DNA of 64,000 nt, taken from contig NC_087080.1 of assembly GCF_026151205.1 (NCBI RefSeq), positions 1,420,879 to 1,484,878 on the forward strand. The letters are read 5' to 3'. Positions 43,501 to 55,254 of the stretch are shown here, one piece after another (the stretch's first letter is position 1; each line of letters begins with the position of its first letter). This stretch comes from Bolinopsis microptera. Taxonomy: Eukaryota > Ctenophora > Tentaculata > Lobata > Bolinopsidae. The position numbers and the translations under genes were made by a program. The notes under the pieces were generated by a model that was not told the origin of the DNA, searched no databases, and worked only from the letters and a program-made list of their open reading frames with translations.

Positions 43501-44882
43501 GAGCTGAGTGAATTTCGTGCTTCTGCACAAGGCGCAAACCCCTGCAGGAACTTGCCTACATTGTAGAGACCTGAGATCTCGACTAAAATTAATTTTTTAC
43601 TGTTTATATTAAAGGAGCATTCATTTAGAACTCCTTTCATACGTACTCCTTCATGACTATATTGACAATCAAGATAATTTTAACTGTTAATAATTGGTGA
43701 AAAATATGGGCGTGGCCCTAGTCAATATTTTTAGACACCGTAGAGTCACACATTTTATTTGGTTGTTCCCGACCCCATACAACAATAAATAAGATACGAT
43801 CCCTAATTATTTTAACAACTAATGGTAATGGTGAATCGCACTAGGGAGGGGTCTAAAGTCCCCCCACGAAGAGATGTAATTTTTAAGCAACACTTATCAA
43901 GGCGTATTTATTGAAATTTAAATTAAGGCGAATCAGATGGCAATATAGTACAGACAAATCCGTCTGAAAAAATCGATCTGCTGACACACGAAGCTTTCAG
44001 AGGATTTTTGACGTTTTTGAGTCCCATTAGGTGCCCTTTATGGCTGACCAACTTTTCCAAACTTTTCCACTTGTCTTAAGGCCACTTTTTGCCACTTTAC
44101 CACTTTTTACCACCTTTCTTGTTTGTCGAATATCTTTAGTTGTGAACATCGTAAAAGGTTGCGGATCAATCGAGTGTGTTCATATTATCAGGAAGAAAAA
44201 CTTTTGTACAAACAATTTTTACGTCAGATAATAAGTTAATTGGATAATTATCAATTAACTAATTAGCAAAATTCTAAAAAATTTTTATTGGCTTAAAATG
44301 ATCGGAATAGCTTGAAACACGGAGAAACGTATTTTTTAGAAAAACTTTGAAAATTTTTCACTTACATTTTTTTTTCGAGACTGAGAAAAAATTTCGAAAA
44401 TTCAAAATATTTTTTCCGCCAAATGTGATCAAACCGCATGAAACACGGAGAAAAATGCCTTTCAAAAAAACTTAGAGAATTTTTCGTTTCAAGAATACTT
44501 AAATCGCCAATATTTGTAGTTGGAGTTCAGTAAATCTCGGCAGATTTTAGTAATCAGGAATTACTAAGTGAAGAGGTCTGAAACTGAAAAACGTTAACCA
44601 TACGATCGCGCGGCGATATAAGAGTTTCATAAACTAATTTTCACAGAAACTGCACCAATGGCACAGTCAAGATCGAAACGATAGCCTGCTGTACTGTCAT
44701 TTTATTGATTTCAATGATGAATCAGTGGGGTTAAGATAATCACATCTGTAATAAATAAACATCTCTGTACCGTCAATTGTGCTAATCTAAACCAGCCTAC
44801 CTGTAATACCAGACCTCTTCTTTTCCTCGACAATCAAACCAAGTTGTTCATATCGCATTTGGTGGGTGATGTAAGTAGTAAT

Positions 44883-45069
44883 GCGCTTAGTCAATAAAGA
44901 CACCGTGATTTTTATTAAAAGGAGATGATGAAGCAAGTATTCATAACACAAAGAAGAATGGTCGGTGGGAATTGGGACCCACTTAAATCACCTTAACACA
45001 GTGCCCTCAGTAATCCATCCTGTCATTAAAATTATTTGTTATATAGTATAGTGTTGAAAGTATTGAAAC
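44883..45069. mobile_element. 187-bp retroposed insert in the left arm
   Basis: The right arm shows the empty site GTAGTAATACATATCGAG; here TAAT flanks an insert ending ATTATTTGTTATATAGTATA then GTGTTGAAAGTATTG. The final ~40 bp match the insert at 26772-26968, while the heads differ. Confidence 0.6.
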
Positions 45070-47917
45070 TAATACATATCGAGCTGTATTCAATCAGACT
45101 ACAACACAATACGTGTATATTATATGGCTCTTAATGACTAATGAGGTTTATGTAACGCTTTATACCGTGAGAAACCCGGTATAGAGACGTTTTAAAGTTT
45201 ATCACGAAAACGTATACTTGGCCTCATGGCTCATTTACAGTTCGAAGAAGGCAAGAGCAGATCAGGGAAACTAAGGAACAGCCAGGTCCAGGAAGCAAGT
45301 GTAAATACACCTTCCAACATCAACTGTGACTTGTTTTGTATTGTTCTGCATACCGCTTCATTTACTATAGCTATGCTGGATCGGTGGTTACCTCAAATCA
45401 CCCCCATATGTCAGGGTCGGCTAAACGTAAAATCAGCAAGGGTAACATACTGGCAAGGGTAAGATGTAGATACGAATGACGGGCAAGGGGTAATAAAAAA
45501 CCAGTAATAATTAATTCAGTGAAATGTTCCACGAGAGTCAGGATATTTTGGAAATTGCTAATAGAGACAGATCCTGATCAGGAAGGATTGTTAATGTTAT
45601 TGAGGGTGTTGATTTGAAATCCGGACGTCGTGAGGTAAAAATACGGGTTCTTCCCGTAGGATATTCGGGGCCATGATGATCAGCTCAGGATTAATGTGGA
45701 GTTGAAAATTTAAGCTTTCTGGTCTTTTCTCACCTTCTTTGAGCTGTCAAAGAGCCATGAGGCCAAGTAGACGTTTTCGTGCTAAACTGTTAAACCTCTC
45801 CATACTGGGCCTCTCACTGGAGTAACGAGAAGTGTACGGTATAGAACGTTTCATATACCTCATTAAGGGCCATAATATAATATACACGTATTGCATTGTG
45901 TCGTATTGTGATTGAATACAGCTCGATATGTATTACTACTTACATCACCCACCAAATGCGATATGAACAACTTGGTTTGATTGTCGAGGAAAAGAAGAGG
46001 TCTGGTAATACAGGTAGGCTGGTTTAGATTAGCACAATTGACGGTACAGAGATGTTTATTTATTACAAATGTGATTATCTTAACCCCACTGATTCATCAT
46101 TGAAATCAATAAAATGACAGTACAGCAGGCTATCGTTTCGATCTTGACTGTGCCATTGGTGCAGTTTCTGTGAAAATTAGTTTATGAAACTCTTATATCG
46201 CCGCGCGATCGTATGGTTAACGTTTTTCAGTTTCAGACCTCTTCACTTAGTAATTCCTGTTTACTAAAATCTGCCGAGATTTACTGAACTCCAACTACAA
46301 ATATTGGCGATTTAAGTATTAAGTTTTTTTGAAAGGCATTTTTCTCTAGTACAGTCAAATCCGTCCTAATTTAAGCCTTTGTCGGACAAAATTCGCAACA
46401 AAGCGATTTTAACGGGATATGGTCGGGACAGGTCCCAGGAATCATTCCAGAGAGTTCCCAAAATCCTCGACTTCAGGAAAATCCACAATTACCACTTTTT
46501 TACCACCTTTTTACCACTTTGGTTTTCTGCAAATAAGTCACGTTCTGAATATCCTAGAAGATTCTAGTTTAAAGCATTGTGTTTAGAAAACAAAGAAGAA
46601 CAACTTTTCCTTTAACAACTTTTTCAAAAATAAATTATTTAATTAATAAATTAAATAATTAATAAAATTTCAAATATTTCAAAAATATATTTTCATAAAA
46701 AATGTTCACAATTACATTCCACGTGCAATGAACTAATTTTTATAAAAATTTTCACTTTCAATATTTTGGACTTGTAAAATTTTCGAAATTCGTAAAGAAT
46801 AACCACTATTTATCACTTTTTACCACATTGAATCTCCGCTAATAAAACGACTTCTGAATGTCGTCGAAGGTTCTAGATTGAACCAATGTGTTCAAAATAT
46901 AAAAGAGAACAACTTTTTATCTGACAACCTTTGGATTAGATAATTAATTGATTTATTAATTAAATAATAATTAAATTTTTAAAAATTTCAAAATATACTT
47001 TTTATCAAAAATATTTGCCGTGACGTAAAATGAATTTACTTGAATAACAGAACATACACCGTCACATAGATTAGATAACAGATTTAAAAAATTCAGATAA
47101 ATGGAATAAACGGTAAAATATCAAAATTTGTACGATACTATTATAGCTTATTTATAAATATTTACACATCATATCTCTCGACTTACAGAAACATCAACTG
47201 GATTAGACCACAGAACTGCCTCTCTGCAAATCAAAACATCTGCAAAACGATGTGCGAAACGGATTGAAAATGACGAAGTTATCAAGCAATTTGTTTATCT
47301 CGTTAGCGAAATTGATTGGGTTATCAATGATTACCTAATTGCTTATCACGTGACAGGGTGCTAGGATACCGTAATTGGGCTTTCTGCACGATTTCTGTGC
47401 CACGCTTTCACTGGATCAGACACCACCAGTCGGATCCACGGAGTTGGTAAGGATCGGCTATTCAGAACGATTCCGATAGTGGGAATCTAGTGCACTAAGC
47501 TACGGAGAAAGTCACGAGAAATTTTTGGGCGAGCGAATTAGGAACTTAGTAAGAGCCTAACGTATGTGTACTATACCACCTCCCCCCTCCCCCGCACAAT
47601 AATTTACCCTGTCTGTAATCCGGTTTGAGGATTTATCATTTAGTGCGATCTCTACGTTACAGAATGGACATTTGTTTAAACTGTGTTCGCGGACTAAAGA
47701 TGGTCCTGTCTCAGTTACAACGAACTCCTCTTCATTGGCCGATATAATAGTTAACAGCACTATGTTTACAGTATGCACTGAAGGGGTATCCTAGTTGCTT
47801 GAACTTTTAACAGGTGCCCCGCCTCATTTAAACCTCAATTAAGTTTCCTATCATTCGGTTGAGTCGACCGTTGAGATCCCTTAGATCCAATGGATCCTTA
47901 GCTACTCCCTAGACTAG

Positions 47918-47989
47918 GTGACACTGGGATTCGAACCCTGAACCTCTGCGCAGAAGGCGGATGCTCTAACCGCTAGGCTAGATATGAAT
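47918..47989 (-). tRNA. tRNA-like sequence (pseudo-tRNA or SINE head)
   Basis: The minus strand has a perfect A box TAGCCTAGCGGTTAGAGCA and B box GGTTCGAATCC at tRNA spacing, a D arm, a near-complete anticodon arm with loop CTTCTGC and a T arm with one mismatch. The acceptor stem does not pair (3' side TGTCACC, 5' side TCATATC). The anticodon position reads TCT. A functional tRNA is unlikely; a tRNA-derived SINE or pseudogene inside the inner transposon fits better. Confidence 0.6.
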
Positions 47990-48572
47990 CTTTGGAACTG
48001 GTCTATGGTCACTGTCTGCAATAATACACACAAGACGTCACTCAGAGCTGAATCAGTCATGCCGTTGTACTGCCGTTTAATTTCGTTCAGTGACCAGGGG
48101 TTGTTGATCCAACCTGTGGTGCGTTGATTTCTTTATTTATACAAGGTATGAGAGGCGTCAGGATAAAGAATAGGACTGTACGTATCCGTTTCAAATTTGC
48201 TGGGCATAGTTTAAAAGTTAGTGCACTTACTTAAAAGATAAATAGTTTAAATAGTACCTGAGGACAGCAACCCTTTCCATATTTCATTCCATGCAAATTT
48301 ACATTGTCGATCATTCGCCCTCTTAAAGCTATTCACCGAAACTAACTCCTCATTTGCCTGGTAAATTAAAACATTGTATTGGTTAAGAATAGCTGATTTC
48401 ATAAAAATCGAGATCACTAGATGAAGCAAGACTTTCAGTTCTTGAACAGAAGTCGCAATCTTCAACAGCAGACATCAAGTGCGAACAGCTCCCGCCAACA
48501 TTCTTATCGTGTTTACCATCAGCAGCAGGTGTGGGATGAGAATGACCTAGATCCGATAAGCTGGGATGGAAG

Positions 48573-48770
48573 ATGAACAATGGGACACATGTACCAGTGA
48601 CCACTCTTATGAGTACAGCTCCGAAAAAGCTCATTCAAAAAATCAGTTGCAAATGTTTAAAGTCAGGTTGTGGCAATGCTTGTTCATGCAGAAAAGCAGG
48701 AATACATTGTGGATCAACCTGCCTCAAATGTCAGGACAATTGCAGCAATGTGCCAGCTGAGGACTCATAA
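48573..48770 (+). pseudogene. CXC (tesmin/TSO1-like) domain remnant in inner transposon
   Basis: The plus strand encodes CKCLKSGCGNACSCRKAGIH followed by CGSTCLKCQDNC, the cysteine array of a CXC zinc-binding domain, preceded by VPVTTLMSTAPKKLIQ. In another frame just upstream, WDENDLDPISWDG is read before a stop, so a frameshift separates it from the CXC part. CXC modules occur in host DNA-binding proteins and in mobile-element proteins. Here, in the middle of a transposon, a degenerate element protein is most likely. Confidence 0.65.
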
Positions 48771-50079
48771 GTTAGACTGTTATCTAGTATATATATGGTT
48801 ATATAAAGTACTACTTCGATTTCCCGATTAATTTAATGGAAATTTGTTAATTATTCGTGATATGTAATTTTAAAATATTTTGATCAAAAATAATTTTTAT
48901 AATTTTTGGATATTTGTTTAATAATCGAATTAACTAATTAATTAATTATCTAATCCAAAGGTTGTCAGATAAAACTTTGTTCTCTTTATATTTTGAACAC
49001 ATTGGTTCAATCTAGAACCTTCTACGATATTCAGAAGTCGTTTTTTTAGCGGAGATTCAATGTGGTAAAAAGTGGTAAATAGTGGTTTTTCTTCTCAAAT
49101 TTCGTAAATTTTACAAGTTCAAAATATTGTTAGTGAAAATTTTCAAAATTTTCATAGAAATTAGTTCAATATTCGTGGAATGTAATTGTGAACATTTTTC
49201 ATGAAAATGTATTTTTGAAATATTTTAAAATTTATTAATTATTTAATTAATTAAATAAATAATTTATTTTTGAAAACGTTGTTAAAGAAAAAGTTGTTCT
49301 TCTTTGTTTTCTTAACACAATGCTTTAAACTAGAATCTTCTAGGATATTCAGAACGTGACTTATTTGCGGAAAACCAAAGTGGTAAAAAGGTGGTAAAAA
49401 AGTGGTAACTGTGGATTTTCCTGAAGTCGAGGATTTTGGGAACTCTCTGGAATGAATCCTGGGACCTGTCCCGACCATATCCCGTTAAAATCGCTTTGTT
49501 GCGAATTTTGTCCGACAAAAAGACGGATTTGACTGTACTACTCCGTGTTTCATGCGGTTTGATCACTTTTGGCGGAAAAATTTTTTGAATTTTCGAAATT
49601 TTTCTTAAGTCTCGAAAAAAAATGTAAGTGAAAAATTTTCAAAGTTTTTCTAAAAAATACTTTTCTCCGTGTTTCAAGCTATTCCGATCATTTTGAGCCA
49701 ATAAAAAATTTTTAGAATTTTGCTAATTAGTTAATTGATAATTATCCAATTAACTTATTATCTGACGTAAAAATTGTTTGTACAAAAGTTTTTCTTCCTG
49801 ATAATATGAACACACTCGATTGATCTGCAACCTTTTACGATGTTCACAACTAAAGATATTCGACAAACAAGAAAGGTGGTAAAAAGTGGTAAAGTGGCAA
49901 AAAGTGGCCTTAAGACAAGTGGAAAAGTTTGGAAAAGTTGGTCAGCCATAAAGGGCACCTAATGGTACTCAAAAACGTCAAAAATCCTCTGAAAGCTTCG
50001 TGTGTCAGCAGATCGATTTTTTCAGACGGATTTGTCTGTACTAATATTATATGGCTACTAAATACAAATTTCGTTCCAG

Positions 50080-50163
50080 GTACTACAGTTGGAAGAAAAC
50101 ACGGAATGGTTCGAAAAGAACAGCAGGTAACCTCTTCTGGCCCTTCTAGTTCAACAGAATCAG
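50080..50163 (+). CDS. Receptor copy B exon 3: Ser/Pro cassette, type 2
   Basis: 84 nt between GTTCCAG and GTTAGA, phase 1 at both ends, encoding TTVGRKHGMVRKEQQVTSSG then PSSSTESG. It starts 36 bp after the outer transposon, which therefore stopped just short of the acceptor. Confidence 0.6.
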
Positions 50164-50466
50164 GTTAGAAATTGTGAGCGTTATAATCTACTGAACATAA
50201 AAAATTGCAACAATTAGATCTTTAACTGTCACCAACATTAGACCAATATTGGCTACATTTGGTTAAAGTTGTTTTTGCAATCTTGTAGTGATGCTAGTTT
50301 CAATGGGCCCTAATATCACTGGTTCACAGATCGAACTAATACATACATACAAAACGGTGAGTTGTAAATTTTTAGCAACACTCATCAAGGCGTATTTATT
50401 GACATTTAAAGTAAGGCGAATCAGATGTCACAATTATATGGCTACTAAATACAAATGTCGTTCAAG

Positions 50467-50550
50467 GTGGTACAGTTGAAAGAAAACACGGGATGGTTCG
50501 AAGAGAACAGCAGGTTACCTCTTCTGGCCCTTCTAGTTCAACAGAATCAG
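50467..50550 (+). CDS. Receptor copy B exon 4: Ser/Pro cassette, type 2
   Basis: 84 nt between GTTCAAG and GTAAGA, phase 1 at both ends, encoding GTVERKHGMVRREQQVTSSG then PSSSTESG. Copy B has two type-2 cassettes and no type-1 cassette, unlike copy A. Confidence 0.6.
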
Positions 50551-50599
50551 GTAAGAAATTGTGAGCGTTATAATTTACTGAACATAAATACTTGCATTT

Positions 50600-51110
50600 G
50601 CAAGGTTTTACAGATTCTAATCGGAAGTATCAGAGCTACTTCAGCTAGTGACTTACGTCCAATTGAAGGGTAATACTGGATCTGGAGGAGTAATTTTAGG
50701 GCCCACGGAATAATTTTTACCGGTATTTTGTCGAGCTGAACATCCTGCACCCTTTGAACATCCTCGATTTGCTTGAATCTCAAAAATGGCGAGCTGGATG
50801 CCAGTCTTACAGGTTCTAATTGGACGTATCAGAGCTACTTCAGCTATTAAGTTATGTCCAATTAAAGGGTAAGACTGGATCTGGAGGAGTTATTTTAGGG
50901 TCTACGAAATAATTTCTACCGGTATGTTGTCGAGCTGAACACAGAAAATCCTGCACCCTTTGAATATCCCCCATTTTCTTGAATTTCAAACATGGCGTGC
51001 TGGAGGCCAGTTTTACAGGTTCTAATAGGAAGTACCTATCAGAGTTACTTCAGCTATTGAGTTACGTCCAATTGAAGGGTGAGACTGGATCTGGAGGAGT
51101 AATTTAAAAA
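50600..51110. repeat. Intronic ~235-bp tandem repeat, copy B
   Basis: About two forward units, collinear with 12880-13395 in copy A. Confidence 0.7.
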
Positions 51111-51370
51111 TATTTTTCAAATCGGTCGGTGGTAAGTGGTTTAATTAAATAATTGATCATTTTGTGACCTAAATGTGATACTAAAGTGTCTCACGTACTC
51201 TCCCAAACTCTCACATTCTCGTTCTCCTTCCCCTCAAAACAGATTTGCAATATAATTAGGTAATTTGGCAGTTGACTTCAAGATTGCCTATCAAGTATTA
51301 CTATTAGATACGCAAAGGGCACTAGATTGCGGTGTGTTTGAACTGAGCGAGTTTGTACTTTTGCACCGTT

Positions 51371-51930
51371 TGGCGGCCAAATTCTGAATTTTGCCGCCAA
51401 ATTATTTTGGAGGCGTAAATCAAAAATCTGTTCTCAAAATAAGGTGGAAATGCAATTTAAAGTCGATTCCGAAAATTTCATGCAAAAATTTTGAAAACTG
51501 ATTGAGTTGTTACAATTTTAATGAGATCAATTCCGCGAATATCGCGAACCAAGATACGAGCTTACGGGCAATTTAGTTCATTTTTTGTGGTCTTTTCGCC
51601 TTACTCCTTAATATCCACATTTAAACAGCTGATATAAAGCTATAACTTACAGAGAATAATATGTAGTTAAGTTTAGGCTTACCTTTCATATAAAGTAAGT
51701 CTTCTTCAAAAATATTGATATTTGACCAATTTACGGGACGAAATCTACCAAATTTGGTGCGTATGCCCAAATATGGGCACATGGTTTTTTGCTCATAACT
51801 CAGTCATTTTTTGTCCAATCCTGATGACATTTCATATACGAGTTCAAGAGACCACTAGCTACAAGTAGAGCACCATAAACTTGGGTTTTGAGCATGTTAA
51901 GGGTATTTGGCTAAATTGCCCCCCCCCCCC
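51371..51930. mobile_element. Truncated TTAA foldback element
   Basis: Related to the centre and right arm of 30900-32024 (shared TTTTTTGCTCATAACTCAGT and ACTAGCTACAAGTAGA), ending in about 14 C residues followed by TCAAGCTTG, where copy A has TTAAGCTTG. The left half of the element and about 150 bp of host intron are missing, so a deletion followed the insertion. Confidence 0.75.
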
Positions 51931-52066
51931 TCAAGCTTGAAATGACTGTGTCCAGATTGATTCTGATTAAGATAGCGCACCCCTTGTCAGCTTGTCAAAG
52001 ATCCTGGCTTTGAACTTGTAAATCCGTATTAATTATACACGCAGTTGTTGATCATTCATGTTTCAG

Positions 52067-52132
52067 AAAACGGAACTGCACCCAGAGCTGTGAAAGATTT
52101 CGGTAGTGATCGCCACAAAAGACAAATTATTG
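52067..52132 (+). CDS. Receptor copy B exon 6 equivalent: furin-site exon
   Basis: 66 nt between GTTTCAG and GTTAGC encoding the same residues as copy A, including DRHKRQIIG. The only nucleotide change noticed is silent (GACTTC to GATTTC). Confidence 0.65.
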
Positions 52133-52275
52133 GTTAGCAATATTATGTTCTTTCACTTCCATGCTCGATCAAGTGTTATCGGCCACGGCTGTACTGATGT
52201 ACTGATATCAATTGTTAGATCAAAATTATTTCATAATTTGATTAGATTATTTTTATTGAAAGTATTTCAAAGCAG

Positions 52276-54807
52276 GGCACTATCCGTCGCGGAGTCGAGT
52301 CCGCGGCGGAGCCGCCGGACTCCGAGCGGACTCCGAGCGGACTCCGGCGGAGCCGCCGGACTCCGGCGGTGCTCCGCCAAAATGTATTTACAGTGGACTC
52401 GAGTACATTTTGGCGGACTCCGAGCGGAGCCGAGCGGACTCCGAGCGGACTTTAAAGTCCGCCGCGGACTCCGAGCGGCTCCGCGGCGGCTCGGCGGAGT
52501 GTCCGCCGCGGACTAAGCCACTAGGCGGACTCCGGTCCGCCGCGGACTCCGGCGGAGTGCTTGGCGGACTCCGCCGGACCTCTCCGCCAGACTTGAATCC
52601 GGCGGAGTCCGGCGGAGCTTGGCGGAGTCCGCCAGCTCGGCGGACTCCGCTCGGAGTCCGCCGGACTCCAACAGAGTCCACTGACTTCCGACCTCCGTCT
52701 TCCGACCCTCGGCTAAATTTGTCACGTGACATACAACATAGCATTTTGCAATATTGTGGTCAGATGAAAAGGTCGCTAGTGATAAACCTTAACCATTACC
52801 CTCACAATGTCAATAGTGTACAACTCTAGTCCTAACTTTGACCCTATAATGTATAAACGTTGACCCTAACCCTCCACCAAACCGTCCGCAGCGAAATATC
52901 AATGTCATTGACTGGTCACGTGACCAAAACAATTTTTGTCATATTATCTCATATGGGGAAGCGTTTTTAGCAAGCAAAAATACGTCGACCATCACAGGAC
53001 GACGCCAGCCAGCACTCTCTACGCTCTTCGAGCTCCGATCGTCCTGAGACGAAGTAAGGACGAAGCCTGAGGTCCTCAGGTAACATCGACCACCGATTGA
53101 AAATTCAAAGATTTTTTGACATAACGGTCAAATGTAAAACTAAAATCTTGATGTTGATTGATTGACGACGTCAATTTTTGAGCACAGCGCGAGCGCATGC
53201 GGAAAAGGACCGCGTAGCTAGTATAGTCAAGATGTTGATAAATATTTGGCTTGTGGCGCGATGTGTTGCTCTAACTATAGCCCTCTCGCTTGCAGTAGCG
53301 CGCGACCGCCGGAGGCGGAAATGACCTGGTTAGCTAAGTAATCGCGATGTGCCTTGTAAGATGAAATCCTACTTGCTGACGCCATTCGCAGCTGTGCTGC
53401 TCGCTGTACGTCAGCGATCGAAATTTATACGCGTATCCCCCGTTAAGATGTGCCACTCTATTACTAGCTTAGCGTTGTAGGATTATATACTTTAATTTCG
53501 GATCGAGTGAAGCGAGTGATACACATTACTTTGATTAAACTCATGCTGATCACAATACAGTACAGGGAAGTGGGTAACACGACTTTCAGTCGCAGCTGCG
53601 GCTCCTCGCTGGCGGTAATATTTCAATGAACACGAATTAAGAAAAAGAGAATTTAAGAAAAAGAGAATTTTATTTGCCACAGAATAATCAATACATATAA
53701 TATACTTCAAAAAAAAACTTCAAAATATATTGTTAGTTCATCTATCGTTCATAAGATGGGGTACTCTCAATAATCAAATACATGAGTACCCGACCCGCCG
53801 CGCCACGCAAGCACCACACTGCAATTGAAATTGGAGATGTAAGCATAATGGGCGTAAGCATAATTGACGTCGTCAATCAATCAGCATCAAGATTTTAGTT
53901 TTACATTTGACCTTTATGTCAAAAAATCTTTGAATTTTCAATCGGTGGTCGATGTTACCTGAGGACCTCAGGCTTCGTCCTTACTTCGTCACAGGACGAT
54001 CGGAGCTCGAAGAGCGTAGAGAGTGCTGGCTGACGTCGTCCTGTGATGGTCGACGTATTTTTGCTTGCTGGGATCCGGCCGAATGACGCCACATGCAACG
54101 TGTAGGGTAAAACTAAAAACGCTTCCCCATATGAGATAATATGACAAAAATTGTTTTGGTCACGTGACCAGTCAATGACATTGATATTTCGCTGCGGACG
54201 GTTTGGTGGAGGATTAGGGTCAACGTTTATACATTATAGGGTCAAAGTTAGGACTAGAGTTGTACACTATTGACATTGTGAGGGTAATGGTTAAGGTTTA
54301 TCACTAGCGACCTTTTCATCTGACCACAATATTGCAAAATGCTATGTTGTATGTCACGTGACAAATTTAGCCGAGGGTCGGAAGACGGAGGTCGGAAGTC
54401 AGTGGACTCTGTTGGAGTCCGGCGGACTCCGAGCGGAGTCCGCCGAGCTGGCGGACTCCGCCAAGCTCCGCCGGACTCCGCCGGATTCAAGTCTGGCGGA
54501 GAGGTCCGGCGGAGTCCGCCAAGCACTCCGCCGGAGTCCGCGGCGGACCGGAGTCCGCCTAGTGGCTTAGTCCGCGGCGGACACTCCGCCGAGCCGTCGC
54601 GGAGCCGCTCGGAGTCCGCGGCGGACTTTAAAGTCCGCTCGGAGTCCGCTCGGCTCCGCTCGGAGTCCGCCAAAATGTACTCGAGTCCACTGTAAATACA
54701 TTTCGGCGGAGCACCGCCGGAGTCCGCTCGGAGTCCGGCGGCTCCGCTGGAGTCCGCTCGGAGTCCGGCGGCTCCGCCGCGGACTCGACTCCGCGACGGA
54801 TAGTGCC
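52276..54807. mobile_element. 2.5-kb GC-rich foldback element with 8-bp duplication (hAT-like target)
   Basis: Begins GGCACTATCCGTCGCGGAGT and ends with its complement. CAAAGCAG at 52268-52275 and 54808-54815 is the target duplication, and copy A has the single empty site at 14148-14155. Arms of about 900 bp (52276-53172 and 53868-54807) start with a GC-rich array of short CGGACTCCG/GGCGGA words and continue into ordinary sequence. The ~700-bp centre encodes no recognised transposase. An 8-bp duplication is typical of hAT elements but also of some others. Confidence 0.92.
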
Positions 54808-54884
54808 CAAAGCAGGTTAACAAGATTGTATGAAAATATTTTATTTGAAACTGCCATTTAAACCGATCAAAATTTTTAAACAAG

Positions 54885-55109
54885 GTGATAGTGGTTTACC
54901 CATGGTAACTAGTAGCAGTGGTGTAACCATGGTAACTAGTAGCAGTGGTGTAACCATGGTAACTAGTAGCAGTGGTGTTACCATGTTAACTAGTAGCAGT
55001 GGTGTAACCATGGTAACTAGTAGCAGTGGTGTAACCATGGTAACTAGTAGCAGTGGTGTAACCATGGTAACTAGTAGCAGTGGTGTAACCATGTTAATTA
55101 GTGATAGTG
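54885..55109 (+). CDS. Receptor copy B exon 7: shorter mucin-like minisatellite
   Basis: 75 codons from GDSGLP through about seven MVTSSSGVT repeats to MLISDSG, with the same weak acceptor and GTTTGT donor as copy A. It encodes about ten repeats fewer than copy A. Confidence 0.6.
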
Positions 55110-55254
55110 GTTTGTTTGAATTTCCCCCTACACCGACATTATATGAGAACAAATTAGTCACAATGATTAAATGAGTTATATACGTAAATACATATTATAT
55201 TGACAATATAAACAATACAAATAGTACTAAGTGTACAATACTTCACTCTATCAG

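Larger units (their letters stand above)
46347..49540. mobile_element. 3.2-kb inverted-repeat DNA transposon nested in the outer element
   Basis: Ends TAGTACAGTCAAATCCGTC and its complement, flanked by CTC at 46344-46346 and 49541-49543. The intact left arm of the outer element shows the empty site TTTTTCTCCGTGTTTCATG-like sequence (inverted, near 44440), so the CTC is a true 3-bp duplication. Arms of about 700 bp again contain ACCAC-TTTTT-ACCAC motifs. Its centre holds a CXC-domain ORF remnant and a tRNA-like sequence. The superfamily is not assigned; 3-bp duplications occur in PIF/Harbinger and some other groups, but the termini do not settle it. Confidence 0.9.
43946..50043. mobile_element. 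6.1-kb inverted-repeat DNA transposon (outer element)
   Basis: Starts TAGTACAGACAAATCCGTCT and ends with its complement, with ATA at 43943-43945 and 50044-50046 as a 3-bp target duplication. The arms exceed 1 kb: 43946-45240 pairs with 45755-46346 plus 49541-50043. The right arm is split by a second element of the same terminal type. Subterminal ACCACTTTTTACCACC-type motifs occur in both arms. No transposase was identified. It fills most of intron 2 of copy B and ends 36 bp before the next exon. Confidence 0.9.

Noticed and set aside
47161-47365. Open stretch after CGACTTACAG reading KRCAKRIENDEVIKQFVYL as an exon
   Set aside because: One possible acceptor and about 55 codons inside a transposon are too little evidence.
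47557-47778. Minus-strand ORF with a CPFC motif as N-terminus of the CXC protein
   Set aside because: It lies on the opposite strand from the CXC ORF and is short; no support for a joint gene.
52388-54883. Several Arg/Ser/Gly-rich ORFs on both strands
   Set aside because: They are translations of the GC-rich arms of the foldback element; identical readings appear on the opposite strand in the other arm.
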